Below the pieces are notes generated by a model that was not told the origin of the DNA, ran no database searches, and saw nothing but the letters and a program-made list of their open reading frames with translations. Made by a program: the position numbers and the translations under genes. Positions 9,230-15,022 of a DNA stretch of 15,022 bases are shown piece by piece. The first letter of the stretch is position 1. Each line of letters opens with the position of its first letter. This DNA comes from Entophlyctis helioformis (taxonomy: Eukaryota > Chytridiomycota > Chytridiomycetes > Chytridiales > Chytriomycetaceae), in NCBI GenBank assembly GCA_025526915.1, contig JAHLKH010000396.1, positions 1 to 15,022 of the forward strand, given 5' to 3'.

Positions 9230-10143
9230 AAGGTCAAGGCCAAGCGGTTCACCATGCGCAGCAACAGCACGTCTATTCGCGGAAACGCTCTTGAGGGCAT
9301 CATGAAGCTGGCAGGATCGACCACTGGCATGCGCGCATCTCATGCGTCTCAGGGCCTCCCTGTCGACCGAACAAAGCCGGCAAAGGACAACATTCCCGTT
9401 GTGTGGGCATTTGGCATTGACTTTACAGGCCAAGGTGGCCGGCACGCTGTGTTTGAGAAGTTTCTCATCAGGCATCTGCGGTCGTCTGGATATGCCTATG
9501 TGCGTCTGATGCCATGCCATCCATCCATCCATCCATCTGTGCACCAACTGACCACACGATCATGCACTCACACACACAGATCTACCGCTGCAACGAGAAC
9601 CTGACCAGCCAGATGTGCCCGCAGTGCAAGCAGCGGATCCCATACAAGAACCGCACCAACCTGCGACGCTACAAGTGCATACCATGCGAGACCGTCTACC
9701 ACCGAGACGTGCTTGGAGCCACCAACATCGGGATGGTCGCACTGGAGCATCTGCTCTTTGGACACCGGCCGCTCTACTTGACACACACCAAAGCCGACAG
9801 CAATCCAGCCACGCCAGAGCACCTCAACAGTATCGCAAGAATGCATACTGCCATCCAGCTGCGTGCACGAGATGCTCCACCTGTTGTCCCACAGCCTCAA
9901 ACGCGGAAACACTTCAAGTCGCATGTGGCCTCATGGGATCAGATCAGCCTGTCGACCAGCAGCGTTCAAGACGTGCTGTACAGCAGCGTTCAAGACATGG
10001 TCCATCTGTCGTCCAGCAGCGACCAGCACGCAGACAGCCTGCCCTCAAGTCACCTGTCACTCATCCCACACAGTGACTTGTTTGACTACCAACACTTTGA
10101 ATCGGGGGACCTCCCGATCGACCTAACGGGTCACTTTTTCTAA
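9230..10143 (+). CDS. Fanzor/TnpB-like RuvC nuclease, C-terminal half only
   Basis: Eukaryotic relative of the transposon-encoded RNA-guided nuclease TnpB. Two exons, 9230-9499 and 9580-10143, joined in phase 0 by a GTGCGT donor and CACACAG acceptor. Exon A carries GNALEGIMKLAG and then VVWAFGIDFTGQGGRHAVF, the strand-helix stretch before the zinc finger in Fanzor/TnpB proteins. Exon B opens with NENLTSQMCPQC and has a C-x2-C-x16-C-x2-C finger closed by KCIPC, then YHRDVLGATNIG, the RuvC-III motif with catalytic Asp at 9706-9708. A Ser/His/Asp-rich tail of about 100 residues follows. The RuvC-I Asp motif and the N-terminal recognition half are missing, and only about 315 bp separate this from OMA1, so the locus is probably a 5'-truncated copy. 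The 5' boundary is the first supported exon, not a proven start. A (CATC)n run sits in the intron (9517-9537). Confidence 0.8.
10101..10118 (+). other. Small hairpin at the 3' end of the Fanzor-like gene
   Basis: ATCGGG (10101-10106) pairs perfectly with CCCGAT (10113-10118) across a 6-nt loop, inside the last codons before the TAA at 10141. In TnpB and Fanzor loci the guide (omega) RNA often begins near or overlaps the 3' end of the nuclease gene, so a structured 3' end is notable. A 6-bp stem can occur by chance. Confidence 0.3.
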
Positions 10144-12360
10144 CGATAAAGGTAAGCCTCTGGCTGGTGTGCCTCGCCCACCTGTCGTCGCATGTTCTTT
10201 GCTGACTCGAACCTTCCATCGTGTGATACGCGGGCTTCTTTTCGACGCCTCTTGCGACGAATTTAACTCCAAAACGCTTGGTAATTGTATGAATATCGGG
10301 CCACAAGATGGCGTCCGTGCACCAGCCGTAGACTGCACAGCAGCGATCGCCCGATAAAAGCTTATGGCATAGTATAAAAGACGAGGCGGTTTATAGTCGA
10401 TGAGGTGCTGGTAAACATGCTGGACGAGAAGGGACAGAATACAAAAATGGGATGGGGTTGTCACGGGCCGGGGGTGGTATGGTCTATTCTTCCTTGGCAT
10501 CCTTGGGCCGCCAAACAGGCCAAGACCGAAAATGCCCTTGCTCTCCGCCTTCTTGGTGCCATTGTTGCTCTTGTTGCTGCTGCTGCTCTTGCTGCTCGCA
10601 TCCGACTCGTTGCCATCCGTGTTGCGGCTGTTGGGCTGGATGCGCTTTTTGTTGTCGTCGTCATCAGAGTCCGAGTCCGAGTCCGAGCCGCCAGAGTGGG
10701 CAACCTCGGACACTTCCAGCTGCTTGAGCGTGTAGAGCGCCAGGTTCTTGACCTGTCTCTGGGCGGCGCCAAAGACAAAGTTGATGGAGCGCATGACAAT
10801 GCCGTTGGACGCAAAGACGACGGCGAGGGTCTTGCCAGTGCGGCGCATGAGGATGCTCTTGTCGCCATCGGCAGCGCGGCGCTGGATCGTCTTGATCATG
10901 GTCTCCTCGAGCATGTGGCCGATAAAGTAGTCGTCGTCCATGGCCTCGCGGAGGAGCAGCGGCTCGCAGAAGTTGATGTACTGGCGCTGGTACGAGACGG
11001 GGATGACGAGGGGCAGCGAGTGCGTCGGGTTGGCGGGGTTCCAGTGCAGGTCGTAGAGAGTCTTGAACATGTCATTGACACCAATGCTGGCGACGGGGAC
11101 AACAGCGTACTCTGCAGATTGGCAGCCACGGCAGGATCACCACACACGAGAGCCGAGTGAGTATCGTGCACAGCAGTGAGCCAAGGCGAGAAACCGCCAT
11201 CTTGTTCACTGGCTACTTACGCTCCTTGGCGGCAACCAAGTTGATGTCGTTGATGACGTGGCTCTTCCAGATGAGCTTGTACTTGGGGTCGGACGACTTG
11301 CGGAAAAAGTCGCGACGGCCGCCGGGGTACACGAGCAGAGGGTACTCGAGGTACATGAGGTAGTCAAAGATGTCGGGGCGGTGGGCGTTGAAGGCGCCAA
11401 AGAACTCGAGCAGCTGCTTCCAGACGGGAATCTTAAAGTCTGGATGGATGGCGAGGCCGCCACGTGTCAGATGGGTTGCATGGCACTGAAGACGCGAGCG
11501 CGCGCGCGCGTGCACTTACGCATGGGCTCGATGGCTGTGCGGGGAAGAACGCCGGTCTTGAGGTAGATGGCAGAGAGGGTCGACAGCGTGTCGATACCTG
11601 CACGGCACCGAGGTCAGCCACGAGCAGGAGCAGGAGCGGCGTGCGGCAGGCGGCAGAGGCAAGGCACGCACCAAACAGGTTCTGGTTGCCGACGTAGACG
11701 ATCTTGTCCTTTGGCAGGGCAATGTCGCCCCAGGCGGTGCTCACGGGCAGGAAGAAGAGGATGAAGTTGGCGACGGGATACAGGATGATGCTGTGGGCTG
11801 GCGCCCACTTGTCCATGGGGCGCGAGCCAAACTCGAGCATGGCCGGATACACCTTCTTGAGCGAGCTGTGCCGCGGCAGGGCAAGGTGCACGGCGAGGTG
11901 CACGGGTCAGCAGCGCAGCAACAACCAATTGCACGGCGACGCAGACAGAGGCGGCGCTGGCGATTGGCGGATTGGCGATGGGCGCAGGGCCAGCGGCGGG
12001 GAGTGCGGCCAGCGATAGGCAGGCGGCTGGGGCACCGGTGCCTGCCAGTGTGCGCTAGGGTCTGCCAGTGCCTACCCTCTGCCAGCGTCTGCCAGCGTCT
12101 GCAGGGCAGCAGATGCAGCTGCTGCTGCCACCAGGGAACTGCCACAGCAACTGCCACAGCCCGACAGCAACGGAAGCGACAGCGGCACAAGAACGCACCC
12201 GTAGACGAGACCGGCAGCGTCCTTGGAGGTGGTGGCGGACCGACATGAGGTTCTCCCTGGTGCGGGGGCTGAGGTTGCTGAACTGGGTCTGGGCGCTCTT
12301 GGCAGAGTCCCAGACAAACTTGGTTGCGGCCGGGAAGCGGGACGCCAGGCCAAAGGCCAT
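10123..12360 (-). CDS. LPLAT-superfamily acyltransferase (TMEM68/DGAT2-like)
   Basis: Probable membrane-bound glycerolipid acyltransferase. Five exons in minus order: 12360-12199, 11865-11672, 11597-11520, 11439-11221, 11111-10123. Junctions are GT-AG and phases agree if one extra C near 12230 in exon 1 is discounted, giving about 546 residues. A hydrophobic segment (IILYPVANFILFFLPV) precedes VGNQNLFGID, the counterpart of the acceptor-site motif GNHxxxGxD, with Gln115 where the catalytic His should be. ILPR-type VLPRTAIEPM follows, then HFKIPVWKQLLEFFGAF and YPGGRRD (about 182-188), the acyl-phosphate binding motif, then YAVVPVASIG. The C-terminal part has an acidic (SD)n stretch and a Ser/Asn/Lys-rich linker ending in GLGLFGG. 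From about 10490 to 10123 the frame is unlikely protein and overlaps the Fanzor-like 3' end by 21 bp. A frame one base off ends at a TAG near 10480 after PKDAKEE, a more natural C-terminus. Substrate cannot be told. Confidence 0.8.
10372..10380 (+). promoter_or_regulatory. TATA-box-like sequence opposite the acyltransferase tail
   Basis: AGTATAAAAG is the only strong plus-strand TATA match noticed near here. It would point transcription into the acyltransferase gene in antisense, and no plus-strand gene follows. It may be chance or a 3'-end element of the minus gene. Confidence 0.2.
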
Positions 12361-12435
12361 GCTGGCGTAGCCGGCGCTGGGCCTGCGCACTTGCGATGGG
12401 GTCCATGAGAGGCGGGCGGTGCGATGAGGTTCGTT

Positions 12436-12443
12436 TGATTGGT
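12436..12443 (-). promoter_or_regulatory. CCAAT-type motif upstream of the acyltransferase
   Basis: TGATTGGT on the plus strand reads ACCAATCA on the coding strand, about 75 bp upstream of the start codon at 12360. The 274-bp spacer between this gene and the S1/P1 nuclease stop also contains a CCACAACTAC-rich repeat tract (12540-12582) and no gene. Confidence 0.35.
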
Positions 12444-12634
12444 TGGCGGGAAAGGCTGGCGAAAGGCAGGCGGCGAGATGGTGCACACTGGCGCGCCGGT
12501 CTCCGTTGGGTTGCATTCCTGCACATGCACAGATGCTTACCACAACTACCACCACCAGAACCACAACTACCACCACCGCCATGTCCTACAAAGCCTGGCA
12601 TACAAGCGCATCTATTCATTGAATTATCTTATAA

Positions 12635-14563
12635 TCAGAGCATGGCAGCAAGGGCAGCAAGGACGGCAGCGGCCGAAACCGACGCAGACTTGAAGGCACC
12701 AGAGAGGATCGACTCGTCCTCGCCGTAGGCAGGCTTGTCGGCAGGCGTGGCAGCAGGCGTCTCGGCGCCATAGGCAGGCTTGTCAGCGGGCGTGGCCGCA
12801 GGGGTAGAGTACGGGCCGTAGGCAAGCTTGTCAGAGGGCGAGGGAGCAGGCGTGGCAGCGGGAGTCTCGGCAGGCGTTGCCGTACGGGTTGTAGACGGCG
12901 GGGCCAACGGTCGTGGTGGCAGCGACAACAACAACGGGGCCAACGGTCGTAGTGGTAGATCCAGCAACAGGTGCGACAGTCGTGGTCGAACGTGCAACGA
13001 CGACAGACGCGACAGTGGTGGTCGAAGCAGCAACGACGGGAGCGACAGTGGTGGTGGTAGAAGCAGCAACGACGGGAGCGACAGTGGTGGTGGTAGAAGC
13101 AGCAACGACGGGAGCGACAGTGGTGGTCGAAGCAGCAACGACGGGAGCGACAGTCGTGGTCGAAGCAGCAACAGGCGCGACAGTGGTCGTGGCTCCAACG
13201 ACGGGAGCATCAGTCGTGGTGGTCGACGAAGGAGCAGAAGCGCAACGGGCAAACATGCGGTTGATCCAGTTGCCGAGACGGTAGCCGGCCTTGGCGATCT
13301 GGATGTTGACGACGGGAGCAGCGTCATCGTAGTACTTGCCGCCAAAGTCCTGGGTGGTGTCCTTGTCGACCGCGGGCCAGACGGTGTTGCAGTTAAAGTC
13401 GTTTCGAGTCGGTCGCCCAGTCGATGGCGGCGAGCGAGTTGCGGTTCTGGTTGACGGCGAACACGCTCTTGTTCGACAGCCAGCCGGCGAGCTTGTCCTT
13501 GTACTCGCCGTTGATCTTGGTCATGAGGTGGTCGGCGTAGTTTCTTGGCCGACGCGCCGTCGTTGCCCGACACAAAGAGACCCTGCGACTTGAGGTACTT
13601 TTCGGGGATGGCCGTGTCCCAGATGGCGTGGAGCTTTGAGTTGCATTGCCGTCAAAGTTGACGATGCGGTCGTTGCCGCCGCGCTCGCGACCGCAGGCGT
13701 GCAGGGGCTGCGCAATGTCGCCGATAAAGTGCACAAGGAACTTGAGTGCCTCGTAGCGGTCCTGCTTGGGCAGACCGTTGTTGCACGTGGCGCGCGCGCC
13801 GTGTAGTTGCCGATGGCGCCGACGATACAAGCGCCTGAAGTGGTGATGGGCAGAAGGAGCAAGGCGGATTGTGGTCAGACAGCGGCACACAAAAGACACG
13901 TGTCTACGGGTTCATGGGCACAACAGGCCACTTACTGGTCTTGCAGTCACGGTCGTCGTCGTAGTTGCACTTCTCAGGAGGAGTGTCGAGAGGGTCGACA
14001 AAGTCTGTGACAAGGAGCAGGCGATGGGCAAAGATGGCAAGAGGGCTGTCAGTCAACGAGCCAGAGAGTGCAGCCAGAGAGCGCAATCATGGCAAGGCAC
14101 GTACGGTATTCGCGGCTGAACGAGAAGGCGGCAGAGTTGCGAACGATGTCGGCCCAGACCTGCAGCAATCGATGGTGGATTGAGGATGGGCAAGCGGACC
14201 CGTCAGCACACAGGTCTCGGCAGTTCATCGCGGTCGTAAGAAACAGCACAACTCACCGACACGTAGGCAAGCGTCTCGGTGGGCTTGAGGAGGTCGGCGA
14301 CGACAGCCTTGGCGTTGTCGTCGAGGAAGTTCATGGCGACGTAGCCGACGGTCCAGTGGCCTGTGGACGTTGGATCAGGAGCAGGAGTGCACAGAGGGGA
14401 CAGGACAGGACAGGACAGCGTCAATCACATGGGCAGACGACGGTAAGGCAGCAAGACAGCAAGAAAGGCAGCGATGCGAGCAGAACGTACCGACACCACC
14501 CCAGGCAGAGACGGCAGGAGCCGACGCAGCGGCCAGCGCAAGAGCAGCAATGGGGGCGAACAT
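12635..14563 (-). CDS. Secreted S1/P1-type zinc nuclease with mucin-like stalk and probable GPI anchor
   Basis: Single-strand-specific nuclease/3'-nucleotidase, exported. Exons in minus order: 14563-14491, 14360-14257, 14159-14105, 14004-13936, 13834-12635, all GT-AG with matching phases. The signal peptide MFAPIAALALAAASAPAVSA ends at Ala20, so the mature protein starts with the zinc-binding Trp, and WGGVGH puts His at mature position 6 as in nuclease P1. Other ligand motifs are present: WADIVR, HFVD, HFIGDIAQPLH and LHAIWDT. Cysteine positions around EKCNYDDDRDCK and CIVGAIGNYT also fit. After the domain (GYRLGNWINRMF) come tandem TTTVAPVVAAS repeats, then TPAATPADKPAYG repeats, then SGAFKSAS and a hydrophobic end AAAVLAALAAML typical of GPI attachment. 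Exon 5 changes frame about five times (near 13795, 13640, 13542, 13403, 12880), each by one base inside conserved protein, probably sequencing indels. Expected length is about 500 residues. Confidence 0.93.
12718..12875 (-). repeat. Coding repeats of a TPAATPADKPAYG-type unit
   Basis: Imperfect tandem units near the C-terminus of the S1/P1 nuclease, visible on the plus strand as GGCAGGCTTGTCGGCAGGCG and variants. They encode Pro/Ala/Thr-rich spacer with a repeated Lys-x-Ala-Tyr-Gly step. Confidence 0.75.
12910..13232 (-). repeat. 33/36-bp coding minisatellite (Thr/Val/Ala/Pro stalk)
   Basis: Units built on CAACGACGGGAGCGACAGTG recur with a period of 33 bp, or 36 bp where one extra GGT is present. 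At least four are near-identical between about 13028 and 13170, with degenerate copies on both sides. On the coding strand each unit gives STTTVAPVVAA, rich in O-glycosylation sites. Unit-number variation between strains is expected. Confidence 0.88.
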
Positions 14564-15022
14564 GGCGTGAGTGGAGATGGGCGGAAAGTGCGAGGCCGTC
14601 GATGTGCGCCTTATGAAGGAGTGAGCTCGCCGCGCCGCTGTCACAATGCGCTGCAAGTTCACCAACCGAATTCACCACCCGTTCTGCCACGTGCAGCCGC
14701 GAGCTGCACAATTTTGCATGATGAACGGGTCGTGTTGAATTGCAGATGTCTGATTGGGCAAGGAGCGGCAAGGCTGGCAAGGGCACGTCCAAATTTAGGA
14801 AAATTAGATTATTGCCACGCGCGGGCTGTTGAATGCGGCACAGTTGGTCTGTGTCCAAGAAGGAGCAAACCCACCTTGTGACACGATCATCGACTGACTG
14901 GTGAAGGCCAAGCCTTGTCGGTGGAGTGTTGAAACAATATGAGATCGGTGCGGGAAAGCGGGCAGGAGAGCGTTCAGCGTCTGTCGATCTGTTGAGCAGG
15001 ACAGCCAGCCAGCCACGGACGA
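14564..15022. other. Upstream region of the S1/P1 nuclease, no gene recognised
   Basis: A coding-strand CCCAATC motif lies at 14752-14758, about 190 bp before the start codon. The frame at 14804-15016 (minus, 70 codons) shows no domain, signal peptide or splice pattern. The right edge may belong to another gene's flank. Confidence 0.5.

Noticed and set aside
10190..10225. tRNA-like GGTTCGAGTC on the minus strand
   Set aside because: The flanking bases do not form a T-stem, and no acceptor, D or anticodon arm could be found around it.
10405..11160. Plus-strand open frame of 251 codons
   Set aside because: It is the antisense of acyltransferase exons 4-5. Its Val/Ala/Arg-rich composition reflects the opposite strand's codons.
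12960..13230. CRISPR-like array of about 33-bp spaced repeats
   Set aside because: The units are contiguous with no unique spacers, vary by whole codons and encode a stalk. The host is also eukaryotic.
12828..13454. Plus-strand Gly/Ser/Asp repeat protein, and the Thr/Val repeat frame at 12913-13284
   Set aside because: Both are shadows of the coding minisatellite in the S1/P1 nuclease, whose frame connects to a conserved enzyme.
14804..15016. Minus-strand open frame of 70 codons at the right edge
   Set aside because: No family resemblance. Not reported without an extension beyond the window.

Overview
This is a GC-rich eukaryotic nuclear window. Genes are split by short introns (about 45-110 nt, one near 330 nt) with donors mostly of the GTGCGY, GTACGY and GTRAGY kinds. 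Gene density, intron style, a KDZ-type transposase and a Fanzor-like (eukaryotic TnpB relative) gene fit a fungus, most likely an early-diverging zoosporic lineage such as a chytrid. The lineage is inference, not something the sequence proves. No rRNA, tRNA or CRISPR array was found.

Layout, left to right. (1) 1-2661, minus: a KDZ-superfamily DNA transposase in at least six exons, with a polyglutamine start and a B-box-like cysteine cluster. Its 3' end is degraded and runs off the window. (2) 2662-4347: a gene-poor, GC-rich stretch built of partial direct repeats and GGCA-type low complexity, ending in four copies of a small CCTCG/CGAGG palindrome just before the next gene. (3) 4348-7223, plus: PUS7/TruD tRNA pseudouridine synthase in 12 exons. 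(4) 7339-8915, minus: OMA1, the mitochondrial inner-membrane M48 metalloprotease, in 8 exons, convergent with PUS7. (5) 9230-10143, plus: the C-terminal half of a Fanzor/TnpB-like RuvC nuclease, head-to-head with OMA1, with no room for its N-terminal half. (6) 10123-12360, minus: an LPLAT-superfamily acyltransferase (TMEM68/DGAT2-like) in 5 exons whose predicted catalytic His position reads Gln. (7) 12635-14563, minus: a secreted S1/P1 zinc nuclease with a mucin-like repeat stalk and a probable GPI-anchor signal, in 5 exons. (8) 14564-15022: its upstream region.

The host genes (PUS7, OMA1, acyltransferase, S1/P1 nuclease) are unrelated housekeeping or secretory functions and do not form a pathway. 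The notable accessory content is the two transposon-derived genes, KDZ and Fanzor. A cross-cutting signal is that several otherwise well-conserved coding regions (PUS7 exon 1, acyltransferase exon 1, S1/P1 exon 5) change frame by one base inside conserved protein. This looks more like assembly indels than decay, and it means the frame breaks in the KDZ gene cannot by themselves be taken as proof of pseudogenisation.
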